Shown: positions 41,883-50,582, counted from the first letter of the stretch. The stretch: 64,000 nucleotides of DNA from Trichocoleus desertorum NBK24 (GCF_030409055.1 NZ_CP116619.1:1-64000); one strand, 5' to 3'. A program made the numbers and translations. Notes: generated from the letters alone by a model not told the origin.

Positions 41883-42275
41883 CTACTCATCTCTGATTCG
41901 ATAATATGCCAATCTTCTAATATTTTCCTGTGGCAATCCTAACTCCTGGGCGATAAGCGACTCTAATTGACTAGATTCGGTTGTTGGAAACTCAAACTCT
42001 AGCTTTGTCAGAGCGGAGTCTGAGGTTTTTACTGCTACTCTAGTCACTGCTTGAGGTTTAAAAATGTCAACTTGAATGGATGTCACCGTTGCAGAAAGCT
42101 GAATTTCTAACTGAGTATCGGCCTGGAGCTTAGAAACAGTTCCATAAGAACGGCTCAACACTCGCTCTGCCAGCAAATTGCCACTGAGCCAAAAGACCAA
42201 CCCTAGTAAAGGGAGAGGGAGCCAGAATTCTAAGCCAAAAGACCCCAAAACACGCCGCCAACGGGAAGAAAACAT
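41883..42275 (-). CDS. Membrane-anchored hypothetical protein, divergent to rppA
   Basis: 130 residues from the ATG at 42275 (MFSSRWRRVLGSFGLEFWLP); the frame is open to 42350 but the extra residues look random. One membrane helix near 15-35 (EFWLPLPLLGLVFWLSGNLL), then a soluble beta-rich domain with LEIQLSATVTSIQVDIF and ESLIAQELGLPQENIRRLAY. The N-terminus is likely cytoplasmic and the domain periplasmic. Unknown function. It is divergent from the response regulator at 42431, so co-regulation is possible. Confidence 0.6.
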   Translation of the reverse strand: MFSSRWRRVLGSFGLEFWLPLPLLGLVFWLSGNLLAERVLSRSYGTVSKLQADTQLEIQLSATVTSIQVDIFKPQAVTRVAVKTSDSALTKLEFEFPTTESSQLESLIAQELGLPQENIRRLAYYRIRDE

Positions 42276-42430
42276 TAGGAAAGCAGTGACTCGATGTGAC
42301 TGGATGATCGTTGCTGAATGATAAATATTAATCTTACTAGTCATTATCAAGGACTGAAATCCTACCCTTGAGAGACGAACTCATCAGCTAGATGCTTTAA
42401 GTTTGAGTCGATAAAAACGAAGAGCAAGCG

Positions 42431-43111
42431 ATGCGGATACTGCTCGTTGAGGATGATCCTGAACAACTAGAACCTCTACATACCGCCCTATCTGGGGCTG
42501 GACATAACGTAGATGGGGTAGAAGATGGTGAGATGGCTGAATGGTTGCTATCTCAAAGGAATTATGAATTGCTTATCCTTGATTGGATGTTACCCAATGT
42601 CAGTGGTCTCAGCCTTTGCCGCCAATATCGCTGCTTGAACAAAACAGCGCCCGTGTTAATGCTGACAGCAAGGGATACAATTTCCGATAAAGTGACAGGT
42701 CTAGATGCTGGGGCAGATGACTACTTAGTGAAGCCTGTAGATCTAATTGAGCTACTGGCAAGAGTGCGGGCTTTAGGACGGCGATCGCCCGTTTGGCAAG
42801 GAGAGACCCTGAGGATTGCGGATCTTCAGCTAAGTTCATCTAGTCTGACGGCTCAACGAGGACAGTACACTGTGGAACTCTCTAGTCAAGAATTTCAATT
42901 GCTAGAGCATCTCATGCGGCATCCTCACCAGATATTAACTCGCGATCAGATTGAACAAGCGCTCTGGGAGTGGGGGCAAGAACCAGAGAGTAATGCCTTG
43001 ACCGCACTGGTACGCCGAGTTCGACAGCGCTTGCAAGTTGTAGGTGCAGCCAGTTGGATCGAAACTATTTATGGCATGGGTTATCGCCTCAGCCCTCCCA
43101 GCGAACCATGA
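42431..43111 (+). CDS. rppA: OmpR-family response regulator, RppA-like
   Basis: 226 residues. Receiver 1-120: acidic pair EDDPE, phospho-Asp51 in LLILDWMLPN, Thr in MLTARD and Lys in YLVKPVD. Winged-helix 125-222 with VELSSQEFQLLEHLMRHPHQ, VRRVRQRLQ and IETIYGMGYRL. It closely resembles cyanobacterial RppA/NrsR-type regulators, which act with RppB on redox- or metal-related photosynthesis genes in Synechocystis. The partner kinase starts 15 bp downstream. OmpR-type regulators bind direct repeats about 10-11 bp apart, such as those at 40461 and 44472. Confidence 0.85.
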   Translation: MRILLVEDDPEQLEPLHTALSGAGHNVDGVEDGEMAEWLLSQRNYELLILDWMLPNVSGLSLCRQYRCLNKTAPVLMLTARDTISDKVTGLDAGADDYLVKPVDLIELLARVRALGRRSPVWQGETLRIADLQLSSSSLTAQRGQYTVELSSQEFQLLEHLMRHPHQILTRDQIEQALWEWGQEPESNALTALVRRVRQRLQVVGAASWIETIYGMGYRLSPPSEP

Positions 43112-43125
43112 CAACCCATTGCTAA

Positions 43126-44427
43126 ATGTTCAACCGCAGTCGTCGTAACTTAGCTCGTTGGTTTACCCTGTCAATGGGAAGTATTCTGGTTGTCTTTACA
43201 GGAGTACTCTATAACCAAGAAGTCAATGAACGGCTAGAAGATATAGACCGACTGCTCTATAAGAAAGCCAGTGTCATGGCGGCAAATGTGCAGTTCAAAC
43301 GCTACCCAAACCAGTGGCAAGTCAAGCTAGACAAGGTTCCTTTCTTAGGAAATAACCCGCTACCCTCCGACAGTGAAATTGTTTATGCCCGCTGGTATAA
43401 CGCTCAGGGAAATTTGGTGCAATATTTTGGTGCTCCTCCGCCAGAGCAGGTGCGCACCCAGATTACGACCATCTCCGCTTTTCAGACGATCAAAACTACC
43501 GATAACTTAACTGATGACTTATCAGATCCAAAACCTGTTTGGCTGCGTCAGGTTACCTTAGCTGTGCAGGAATCTGGTATAGACATTGGCTATCTCCAAG
43601 TTGGCATCCCACTGACTCCTATCCAAGAAGCTCTGCGGGGGTTTCTGCTTTTATTGACGTTGACAGTCCCTATTACCCTAGGTCTGATTGCTGGCACAGG
43701 TTGGATTCTGGGAGGATTGGCAATGCAACCTGTCCATCAAGCCTACGAACAGCTACAGCGTTTCACCGCCAATGCCTCTCATGAACTGCGAACTCCTTTG
43801 GCCGTGGTGCTTAGCAATGCTCAGGTAGCACTTCTCACACCGACTCAAGATGCGGCTCAGCAACGTCTCCGCCTAGAAAAAATTGTGGAGGTGACGAAGT
43901 CTATGAGTAATTTGATTGGGAATCTACTGCTGCTGGCCCGTCATGCAACCTACCTGGATACCGAGTCTCTAAAAACTATTGATCTCACTGATCTATTGCG
44001 ATCGCTCCTCAACTTTTACACGTCGCAAGCCACAGAAAGAGCTTTGAGTTTGGCGAGCCATTTGCCTGCATACCCGATCAAACTGCGAGCCGAGCCAGAT
44101 TTGATTCGTCAAGCGGTGAGTAATCTCTTGAGCAATGCGCTCAACTACACTCCCGCTGGTGGAACTGTTCAGGTGCGGTTGTTTGTCCAAGCACATCAGG
44201 TAGTGATCCAAGTCGAAGATGATGGAATCGGCATTCCAGAGAAAGATCTGTCTCGTATCTTTGAGCGCTTTTATCGAGTGAATCAAGATCGCTCAAAACA
44301 GTCTAGTGGGTTCGGCTTAGGATTGGCGATCGCGCAACAAATTATTGAGGCTCATCAAGGACATATCACTGTTAGCAGCCAATTCGGACGGGGAACTACG
44401 TTTCAAATTGAGCTGCCTCTGCGATAA
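43126..44427 (+). CDS. rppB: Sensor histidine kinase, RppB-like
   Basis: 433 residues. Helix 1 near 12-30 (WFTLSMGSILVVFTGVLYNQ), a periplasmic loop 31-165 with no cysteine-rich or haem motif, helix 2 at 166-195 (FLLLLTLTVPITLGLIAGTG), then HisKA with ANASHELRTPLAVV and HATPase_c to the end (DDGIGIPE, GFGLGLAIAQQI). It phosphorylates the adjacent RppA-like regulator. The periplasmic domain is the sensing part; the ligand is not evident. Operon with rppA (14-bp gap). Confidence 0.85.
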   Translation: MFNRSRRNLARWFTLSMGSILVVFTGVLYNQEVNERLEDIDRLLYKKASVMAANVQFKRYPNQWQVKLDKVPFLGNNPLPSDSEIVYARWYNAQGNLVQYFGAPPPEQVRTQITTISAFQTIKTTDNLTDDLSDPKPVWLRQVTLAVQESGIDIGYLQVGIPLTPIQEALRGFLLLLTLTVPITLGLIAGTGWILGGLAMQPVHQAYEQLQRFTANASHELRTPLAVVLSNAQVALLTPTQDAAQQRLRLEKIVEVTKSMSNLIGNLLLLARHATYLDTESLKTIDLTDLLRSLLNFYTSQATERALSLASHLPAYPIKLRAEPDLIRQAVSNLLSNALNYTPAGGTVQVRLFVQAHQVVIQVEDDGIGIPEKDLSRIFERFYRVNQDRSKQSSGFGLGLAIAQQIIEAHQGHITVSSQFGRGTTFQIELPLR

Positions 44428-44470
44428 GTGCGATCGCTGACAGCAAAACTTTGTAGGGATATTTAGCCCT

Positions 44471-44510
44471 GTCACTTTCTAATCACATTCGTTGCTGAAA
44501 CTAAAGATAT
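44471..44510 (+). promoter_or_regulatory. TCAC direct-repeat promoter element of the beta-barrel gene
   Basis: TCAC at 44472-44475 and 44483-44486 (11-bp spacing) within GTCACTTTCTAATCACATTC, followed by TTGCTGA and a possible -10 TAAAGAT at 44501-44507. It aligns base for base with 40460-40497 upstream of the opsin gene. The distance from the first TCAC to the ATG is 67 bp here and 70 bp there. Confidence 0.5.
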
Positions 44511-44538
44511 CAAAGTTAATGATTCGGCAAGATAGATT

Positions 44539-45147
44539 ATGAATACCCCTTGTTCTAAAGGCACTTTCACAGCACTCGGCCTTGGTATATTAGCGATCGC
44601 CTGGAATGGCCTACCTGCCCAAGCTGAGGCGGTTAGCTCCGACCTCCATACTACCGCCCCTAACACAGTTAGTAATACAGCAATATTAGAGAGTGATTCC
44701 ACAGATCTGATAATTGCTCAAACTATTTCACCCGGTACCGCTACCCGTTCTGGCTCTAGCTATGTCGGCGTAGGTGGCAACATTGGTCTCAGTGGTAGAA
44801 CAGCTTTAGGCAACGGCAATTTCGCTGTCTTTAGTAAAGTTGGGGTGACTGATAATGTCTCCGTTCGCCCTGCTGCCATAGTTGGTAATAGAGCTACTTT
44901 CCTATTGCCCGTGACGGTTGACTTCCCCACAGCGGCAGCCACCGGAGATGGTCGTCTTAGCATCGCTCCCTACGTTGGTGGGGGTGCTGTTCTTTCAACC
45001 GGAAGAGATGGCCGACTGCGGCCTATGGTGACGGGTGGCGTAGATGCCCCTATCTCTGATAGCCTCACGGCTACAGCTGGGGTCAATGTAGGGTTCCTTC
45101 GCAGAACCGAAGTGGGATTACAACTAGGACTAGGTTACAACTTCTAA
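44539..45147 (+). CDS. Exported beta-barrel-like outer-membrane protein
   Basis: 202 residues. Signal peptide of about 29 residues (ALGLGILAIAWNGLPAQA). From residue 70 there is a run of amphipathic strands: SYVGVGGNIGLSG, FAVFSKVGVTDNVSVRPAAI, TFLLPVTVDF, LSIAPYVGGGAV, LTATAGVNVGF, EVGLQLGLGYNF. The terminal Phe after aromatic-x alternation is the outer-membrane barrel signature. About eight strands are predicted. It follows rppB by 111 bp and has its own promoter element shared with the opsin gene. Confidence 0.7.
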   Translation: MNTPCSKGTFTALGLGILAIAWNGLPAQAEAVSSDLHTTAPNTVSNTAILESDSTDLIIAQTISPGTATRSGSSYVGVGGNIGLSGRTALGNGNFAVFSKVGVTDNVSVRPAAIVGNRATFLLPVTVDFPTAAATGDGRLSIAPYVGGGAVLSTGRDGRLRPMVTGGVDAPISDSLTATAGVNVGFLRRTEVGLQLGLGYNF

Positions 45148-45150
45148 AGT

Positions 45151-45180
45151 CTTAAAGGCTCTTAAAGGCTCTTAAAGGCG
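45151..45180. repeat. Three tandem 10-bp repeats
   Basis: CTTAAAGGCT repeated three times immediately after the stop of the barrel gene, the last copy ending G instead of T. A short slippage repeat; no hairpin. Confidence 0.85.
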
Positions 45181-45244
45181 ATGTTGAGTTGTGATCAAAC
45201 ATGTATATTACAGGCCAGAGATTCCTTCTGCATAAGGATTTAAC

Positions 45245-46591
45245 GTGAATAAACGTGAAACCTATCAATCACACAGTCTCTCTGTCATCGCAGCAGCGGC
45301 ACCAAAGCCTACTTTATCTTTTACAGATGCAGTTGCTCTGATTGTCGGCATTGTCATTGGGGCAGGGATTTTTGAAACACCTACCTTGGTAGCAGCAAAT
45401 GCAAGTAGTAAAGCAGAAGTAGTATTACTCTGGCTCTTAGGCGGGGGGATGTCGCTGCTGGGAGCCCTCTGTTATGCGGAACTAGCAACCACCTATCCGC
45501 ATGTGGGAGGAAACTACCACTATCTAATGCGAGCTTTTGGCAGGCGGGCAGCTTTTCTGTTTGCTTGGGCCAGAATGACTGTCATCCAAACAGGTTCGAT
45601 CGCTCTACTCGCTTTTGTTCTAGGCGATTACGCTTCTCAGTTATTTCGGCTTGGCCCATTCTCTGCCTCTCTTTATGCTGCCATCGCGATCGCCTGTCTA
45701 ACTGGCCTCAATATTCTGGGGGTACAGCAGGGGAAATGTGCACAAAACTGGCTAACCGTTGCCCAAGTTTTGGGGCTTTTACTAGTGGTCGTGGCGGGGA
45801 TGGCCTTTATCCCTCTGGCTCCATCGGTGCCTTCTACCACCTCATCCCAAGGTACTCTAGGACTCGCTCTGCTATTTGTATTGCTGTCCTACGGTGGCTG
45901 GAACGAAGCGGCTTATATCTCCGCAGAAGTTCAGGATGGTCGGCGCAACATTGCACGATCGCTACTTTGGAGTGTTGGCATTATTACTGCCGTTTATTTA
46001 CTAGTCAACCTAGCCTATCTGCAAGGCTTGGGGCTAGCGGCGATGGCCGAATCAGAAGCGATCGCTGCGGATCTAATGCGCCGAGTCTTGGGTCCGCCAG
46101 GAGCAGCTTTCATCAGCCTCTTAATTACCATTTGCACCTTGAGTTCAATTAACGCCACCATCTTCACGGGAGCTAGGACGAACTACGCTTTGGGGCAAGA
46201 TTTTTCCCTCTTTTCTTTCTTAGGCCGTTGGCAACCAAACTCTAATACCCCCGCTGCTGCCCTGCTAGCTCAAGGGGCGATCGCGCTGACTTTAGTTCTA
46301 TTGGGAACGGTCACTCGTCGAGGCTTTGAGACGATGGTAGACTACACAGCTCCCATCTTCTGGTTTTTCTTTTTGCTAACTGGAGTAGCGCTTCTCGTGC
46401 TGCGAAAACAAGAGCCCGAAAGACCCCGCCCTTTTCAGGTTCCTCTTTATCCGTGGATACCCTTGCTATTTTGCCTCATCAGCCTTTATTTACTTTACTC
46501 CAGCCTAGTTTATACAGGCATAGGCGCATTTCTAGGAGTAGCTGTGGTGTTAGCGGGTATTCCTCTATTCTCGTGGAGTCGCAGGCGATAA
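45245..46591 (+). CDS. APC-family amino-acid permease
   Basis: 448 residues from a GTG start, about twelve membrane helices. The first helix has the family motif VGIVIGAGIFETP (G-x-G-I-F) and loop GGNYHYLMRAFGRRAAFLFA. YGGWNEAAYISAEVQDGRRN is the APC helix-6 motif. It is a proton- or substrate-coupled transporter of amino acids in the plasma membrane. The exact substrate is not predictable. It shares no strand break with the barrel gene, 97 bp upstream. Confidence 0.88.
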   Translation: MNKRETYQSHSLSVIAAAAPKPTLSFTDAVALIVGIVIGAGIFETPTLVAANASSKAEVVLLWLLGGGMSLLGALCYAELATTYPHVGGNYHYLMRAFGRRAAFLFAWARMTVIQTGSIALLAFVLGDYASQLFRLGPFSASLYAAIAIACLTGLNILGVQQGKCAQNWLTVAQVLGLLLVVVAGMAFIPLAPSVPSTTSSQGTLGLALLFVLLSYGGWNEAAYISAEVQDGRRNIARSLLWSVGIITAVYLLVNLAYLQGLGLAAMAESEAIAADLMRRVLGPPGAAFISLLITICTLSSINATIFTGARTNYALGQDFSLFSFLGRWQPNSNTPAAALLAQGAIALTLVLLGTVTRRGFETMVDYTAPIFWFFFLLTGVALLVLRKQEPERPRPFQVPLYPWIPLLFCLISLYLLYSSLVYTGIGAFLGVAVVLAGIPLFSWSRRR

Positions 46592-46600
46592 GCCAAAACT

Positions 46601-46628
46601 GAGTTCAACATCACGAGTTCAACATCAC
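46601..46628. repeat. Two tandem 14-bp repeats
   Basis: GAGTTCAACATCAC occurs twice head to tail just after the permease stop, 40 bp before the next start codon. It may be a slippage product or a pair of operator half-sites; nothing decides between these. Confidence 0.8.
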
Positions 46629-46667
46629 AAACAACACATACTAAACCCTCTAAAGGAGATCTAAATC

Positions 46668-47303
46668 ATGCAACTACAAAGAATCCTTTTGTTATTTGCT
46701 AGCGTTGGAGTCGTTAGTTTAGGGACTGCCGCCTGCACCCAACAGCGCAATTTTGAAGCCGATGCTCAAAGCAGCACCCAGACTAACACACCAACAGTTG
46801 CACCCACCGCTCAACCCCAAGAACGGCAAGCAGATGTACCCTTTGTCCCAACTCCCCCCGAAGTGGTTGAGGGCATGCTGGAGCTAGCTAAAGTAGGGCC
46901 TAACGATGTTCTCTATGACTTGGGCAGCGGTGATGGCCGCATTGTGATCGCGGCTGCAAAAGAGTTTGGGACTCGTGGTACTGGAATTGACATCAATCCA
47001 GAATTAGTACAGCAAAGCCGAGAAAATGCTCAACAAGCTGGAGTGGGCGATCGCACCCGTTTTCTACAGCAAGACTTGTTTGAAACTGATCTGAGCGATG
47101 CTACAGTTGTCACGCTTTACTTGCTCCCAGATGTCAATCTCAAGCTGCGTCCAAAGCTCCTGCGAGAACTCAGACCCGGAACTCGAATTGTATCCCACGC
47201 TTTCGACATGGGCGACTGGAAACCAGAACGAGTTGAGCAAATCCAAGGAAGAACCATTTACTACTGGGTAGTGCCCGAACAAGTCCCTGCTAACCTGCAA
47301 TAA
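46668..47303 (+). CDS. SAM methyltransferase with lipoprotein-like export signal
   Basis: 211 residues. N-terminus MQLQRILLLFASVGVVSLG, then TAAC, is a hydrophobic export signal ending in a lipobox-like Cys. A Thr/Gln/Pro-rich linker (25-60) follows, then a class I methyltransferase fold: motif I LYDLGSGDGRIVIAAA, acidic end of strand 2 GTGIDINPELV and TRFLQQDLF. Ribosome site AAGGAG. SAM is not normally available outside the cytoplasm, so either the domain is used for another ligand, the signal is a membrane anchor with the domain inside, or the enzyme is inactive. Related exported proteins occur in cyanobacteria as far as I recall. Confidence 0.78.
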   Translation: MQLQRILLLFASVGVVSLGTAACTQQRNFEADAQSSTQTNTPTVAPTAQPQERQADVPFVPTPPEVVEGMLELAKVGPNDVLYDLGSGDGRIVIAAAKEFGTRGTGIDINPELVQQSRENAQQAGVGDRTRFLQQDLFETDLSDATVVTLYLLPDVNLKLRPKLLRELRPGTRIVSHAFDMGDWKPERVEQIQGRTIYYWVVPEQVPANLQ

Positions 47304-47514
47304 GACTCTCGCCCTCGACTACTGCCTGCACAAAATAAGGTACCGGAAATCTTCTGAGATATGCTTCCACTGAAGCGCGATCGCCTCAGAAGGACGGTAC
47401 CCCATCCATCTCGTTCTGTTGCCCAAAATGGATCGATTCCATTCACATCTGGCGGGTTTTGTTTAGCATCGGCTCACTTAACAGATTCTCCCGCACTTAG
47501 AGAGAAGATACTCT

Positions 47515-47808
47515 TCAATGAGTGAGATTGCAGATTAATTCTCCTGGTTCCTGAGGTTCAAATCGTACAACTTTGCCATCTTGACGAACTCGTAGGCGAT
47601 CGCGGCAGTTATACACCTCAACGGGTTTAACCACTCCATCGACACTCACAACAGCTCTGTATTCCCAGTAATTCTTGGCACTGCGTTTGATGCTAAGGAT
47701 ACAGATTGAGCGATCGCCACTCAGACGACAAAACGATTTCGCTTCTGCTGGTAGAACAGCGAGGAGTGACAGCCCTAGTAACAACAGAAAAACAATCATA
47801 AGCTTCAT
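47515..47808 (-). CDS. Small exported hypothetical protein
   Basis: 97 residues from the ATG at 47808, which overlaps the previous stop by 4 bp (ATGA). Signal peptide MKLMIVFLLLLGLSLLAVLP ends near PAEA. Mature domain of about 77 residues with four cysteines (SFCRLS, SICILS, YNCRDR, LICNLT), suggesting two disulphides. Unknown function; translationally coupled to the gene upstream. Confidence 0.65.
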   Translation of the reverse strand: MKLMIVFLLLLGLSLLAVLPAEAKSFCRLSGDRSICILSIKRSAKNYWEYRAVVSVDGVVKPVEVYNCRDRLRVRQDGKVVRFEPQEPGELICNLTH

Positions 47809-48512
47809 GCTTGCCGTCCCCATAGGGCTAATCCGCCACCTCGCCCTCTAGCTGCAATGATATCTTTTTGTACTAAAAAGTAGTTGAAAAAAGCTTGTTT
47901 TTCTGCTCTTACACTCGCCGAATAAAATTTGGCCTCACTGCTTTCGCCACCGCGAACTGTACCCTGATATAGAGAAAACTTAGACAGTTGCAGCGTGATT
48001 CTTGTGAAGTCAAACGCCAAGATGTTGTTGTTGGTCAACAGCTTAGTTGGGCCTGAGAGTGCCATTTGAAGCTGACCCAGTTGAACTCGGTTGGTGACGT
48101 TCCCCATCTCAAAAGATGAGCTGTATGATGTGTTATCTGTTGCAGTTGGAGGCGCAGCCAAAGGAGAGGCAGCATAAGCAAGAGAGATCGTGATCACAGA
48201 TGGCACGTAGCGGCCTGCGCCTAGCACCATTCCAGTCCGTTGCCGAGTTTTACGAGTACCCGTAATGAAGCAAAGCCGCCAGTCACCCGTCAGATCGCTC
48301 AAGGAATAACGAGTTTTTTGCTGCTTGTTCGCTTTTTCTACCTCCAACAGTGCCTGAACCACCTGTTCAGGAGTAGGACGCTGACGAGAGCGCTCGAGCA
48401 CTGCCAAGGCAGCTTGCTGAAGAATGGTCGAGTTGTTGTTCAAGCGGCTTTTGGTTTCACGTACACCAATGATTATCGTACGACAAACCCTGCTCCCACT
48501 GGCAGAGAACAC
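47805..48512 (-). CDS. PAP/fibrillin-family protein
   Basis: 235 residues from a GTG at 48512 (the true start may be further in). The core matches plastid-lipid-associated/fibrillin proteins: LTGDWRLCFITGTRKTRQRT, AGRYVPSVITISLAYA, LAFDFTRITLQ and the C-terminal IIAARGRGGGLALW. Fibrillins are lipocalin-like lipid-binding proteins at thylakoids and plastoglobules, linked to carotenoid storage and photoprotection. It overlaps the small exported protein downstream by 4 bp. Confidence 0.75.
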   Translation of the reverse strand: MFSASGSRVCRTIIIGVRETKSRLNNNSTILQQAALAVLERSRQRPTPEQVVQALLEVEKANKQQKTRYSLSDLTGDWRLCFITGTRKTRQRTGMVLGAGRYVPSVITISLAYAASPLAAPPTATDNTSYSSSFEMGNVTNRVQLGQLQMALSGPTKLLTNNNILAFDFTRITLQLSKFSLYQGTVRGGESSEAKFYSASVRAEKQAFFNYFLVQKDIIAARGRGGGLALWGRQA

Positions 48513-48944
48513 TGAAGTAATGGTTCTAGGATGAGCTAGTCCATGTGCAGCGGAGAGCAGGTACAGTAGGAGCGATCGCGGCTTCTTAATCTAGATATCC
48601 TCATATGTTTTTGCTTCTCCAGAAGATGCTCTAGTCCTAAATCTGGAAGCGATCGGAGTATATTCCAATGCGACTGCTAGTGTTGTGCGTCATAGGATAC
48701 AAAGCGACTAGCGATTTAGGCGATTTATATTAACTAGCAATGTTTAATCTGATTCAAGCCTCTGGAAGGATGCTGCTAGAACGTTTCACGATTAGTCTAA
48801 AACCGGAACCCAGTAACGAACTCAGTAACAAACTCGGTAAGGACTCAGGAATGGAGCGATCGCTTTACTGCTGAAGATTATTGCTGAGCTCCCTGGCTGA
48901 GAATGTTGTGAGCATGACTAATCCTTAAAAATCAGTTCGCAAAA
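48513..48944. other. Intergenic region before the lycopene cyclase
   Basis: 432 bp without a supported gene. It has three HIP1-like cores and a repeat CAGTAACGAACTCAGTAACA near 48812. No TCAC-repeat element like that of the opsin promoter was seen. Probably holds both divergent promoters. Confidence 0.35.
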
Positions 48945-49709
48945 ATGACTTACTCACTGTTTCACCTAATCTTTATCTTGCCGCCTATTTTATTGCTTGC
49001 CTCGCAGCAACCGCAGCCCTTGGCAGGTGTGGGAGGTCGTAAGGCTGGGATCTCTCTATTCCTGATTGCGGCTGTAGCGTTTGTCTACACAACACCTTGG
49101 GACAACTATCTAATTTGGCGCGATGTATGGCACTATGGTCGCGATCGCGTGGTGGGTACGGTTGGTTATGTCCCCATCGAAGAGTATTTGTTCTTTGTAC
49201 TACAGCCCATTCTTACAGGGCTATGGCTATATCGCCTGCTAGCTCATACGGGGGAACCAAGCGAACTAAAAATCACTCCCACAGCCAATGTAGCAGGTAC
49301 AATCATTTGGGCAAGCCTGAGTCTCATGGGTGTATGGTTGCTTCAACGTGACTTCGGAGTCTATCTGGGGCTAATTTTGGTTTGGGCTGGCCCAATCTTA
49401 GCGTTGCAATGGCTGATCGGAGGAGCACAGCTTTGGGTTCGCAAACGCCTTTGGCTAACTGCCACTTTGCTTCCCACCTTATATCTGTGGGTCGCCGATC
49501 GCATTGCCATCGGTCAAGGCATTTGGAGCATATCAGAGACCTATACGACTGGGCTACACTTATTTGGGCTACCCATCGAAGAAGCCACTTTCTTCCTCGT
49601 CACTAACTTCTTAGTCGTGCAAGGGCTATTACTGTTCTTAGTATTTAGTAGTTCTAGTTCTAGCTCCGAACCCAAGGTGCCCAAGGTGGAACAGCAACAA
49701 ACTGTCTAA
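48945..49709 (+). CDS. CrtYc/CrtYd-type lycopene cyclase domain protein
   Basis: 254 residues, about seven membrane helices. Two similar halves, each with the cyclase motifs: TTPWDNYLIW and YVPIEEYLFFVLQP in the first, DRIAIGQGIW and GLPIEEATFFLVTN in the second. This fused Yc-Yd form is the membrane lycopene beta-cyclase of haloarchaea, Bacteroidetes and some actinobacteria, unlike the CruA/CruP or CrtL enzymes standard in cyanobacteria. It would make beta-carotene, the precursor of retinal. No retinal-forming oxygenase is in the window. C-terminus is a run of Ser residues. Confidence 0.8.
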   Translation: MTYSLFHLIFILPPILLLASQQPQPLAGVGGRKAGISLFLIAAVAFVYTTPWDNYLIWRDVWHYGRDRVVGTVGYVPIEEYLFFVLQPILTGLWLYRLLAHTGEPSELKITPTANVAGTIIWASLSLMGVWLLQRDFGVYLGLILVWAGPILALQWLIGGAQLWVRKRLWLTATLLPTLYLWVADRIAIGQGIWSISETYTTGLHLFGLPIEEATFFLVTNFLVVQGLLLFLVFSSSSSSSEPKVPKVEQQQTV

Positions 49710-49741
49710 AACTCAGTTTTATGTAGCGTACTTTTACTCCA

Positions 49742-50106
49742 ATGGTAAATATTAATCTTCAGCCCGGTTATTGGGATTCTGCTTGGGGCCGAGAAACTAC
49801 TTCAACTTGGCGACGCTACCCTGGATGTTTCGGTCGTATCTGTTGGGCCGTAGGACATTTTAACGAAGTTTTAGAAATTGGCTGTGGGGTTGGAATCCTC
49901 TCCCGGCAACTGGTCAACTTTAGTAACTCTGTTACAGGCATAGATATTTCTCCAGTAGCGATCGCCCAGTTGCCTCCAGAAGTCAATGTACGAGCTTCTA
50001 TCACCTTATAGAAATGTATTCCTAGACGCTTTCGAGGATGAATTCTTAATTGCTGAGTCAAGAATCTTAGTCGTGCCGACTCTTTTGGCAGCTCTTTACA
50101 CAGCTT
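49742..50106 (+). pseudogene. Methyltransferase remnant with internal deletion
   Basis: The frame from 49742 gives 89 residues: WDSAWGRETTSTWRRYPGC, then the SAM-binding motif VLEIGCGVGILSRQL and TGIDISPVAI, before a premature stop at 50011. After the stop, another frame reads FLDAFEDEFLIAESRILVVP to a stop at 50106, which looks like the C-terminal part of the same type of protein. About 100 residues of the middle seem lost. The second segment is less certain than the first. Confidence 0.5.
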
Positions 50107-50279
50107 AAATCTTAGAGTTAGCCCTAAAAGCGGTCTGGATTAAGGGCTTGTCCTGACCTTTAAGCCAATATCCACCTTAAAACTTATTTCCCTGTACGGA
50201 GAGAGATTAATAAATATTATGATAAGTTTGATTCATAGTTAAGTCATCTTAACTAGCAGTGATTGGCAACGTATTGACT

Positions 50280-50570
50280 ATGTCTTGGTTGTTCTTAGCT
50301 CCTCTGGGAATTGCAGTAACTGCATTTTTCATCTACGAAAGATCCTGCGATGAAATCGCTATTCTATCAGCGGTCGCAGCAATCACAGGGGCACTTCTCA
50401 GTCTAATTTTTGCGCCCTGGCAATTGCAATTAGCTACATTGCTCCTGGGTTTGGCTCTTAGCCAACGCTTACTAAAAGCAGAACGATATTACTCTAATTC
50501 CCGCTCTCAGGTAGATCCGATGATGCCGATGATGTACAACGGTTCGGATCGTCAGAACCGCTTCAGATAA
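50280..50570 (+). CDS. Small membrane protein of unknown function
   Basis: 96 residues from the ATG at 50280 (MSWLFLAPLGIAVTAFFIYE); an earlier start at 50259 is less likely. Three hydrophobic segments: 2-18, about 24-45 (IAILSAVAAITGALLSLIFA) and 48-62 (LATLLLGLALSQ). The tail is Met/Pro/Arg-rich (DPMMPMMYNGSDRQNRFR). Its stop is 12 bp from the stop of the convergent RarA-like gene. Confidence 0.55.
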   Translation: MSWLFLAPLGIAVTAFFIYERSCDEIAILSAVAAITGALLSLIFAPWQLQLATLLLGLALSQRLLKAERYYSNSRSQVDPMMPMMYNGSDRQNRFR

Positions 50571-50582
50571 CTGTTGGGTTCG

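Noticed and set aside
42285-42305. A third TCAC pair (minus strand, 10-bp spacing) near the divergent gene at 42275.
   Set aside because: It lies only about 11 bases from the likely start codon and lacks the TTGCTGA part, so it does not match the element at 40460 and 44471.
41883-42350. Longer start for the membrane-anchored protein at 42350.
   Set aside because: The first 25 residues look random and a better ATG is at 42275 right before the membrane helix.
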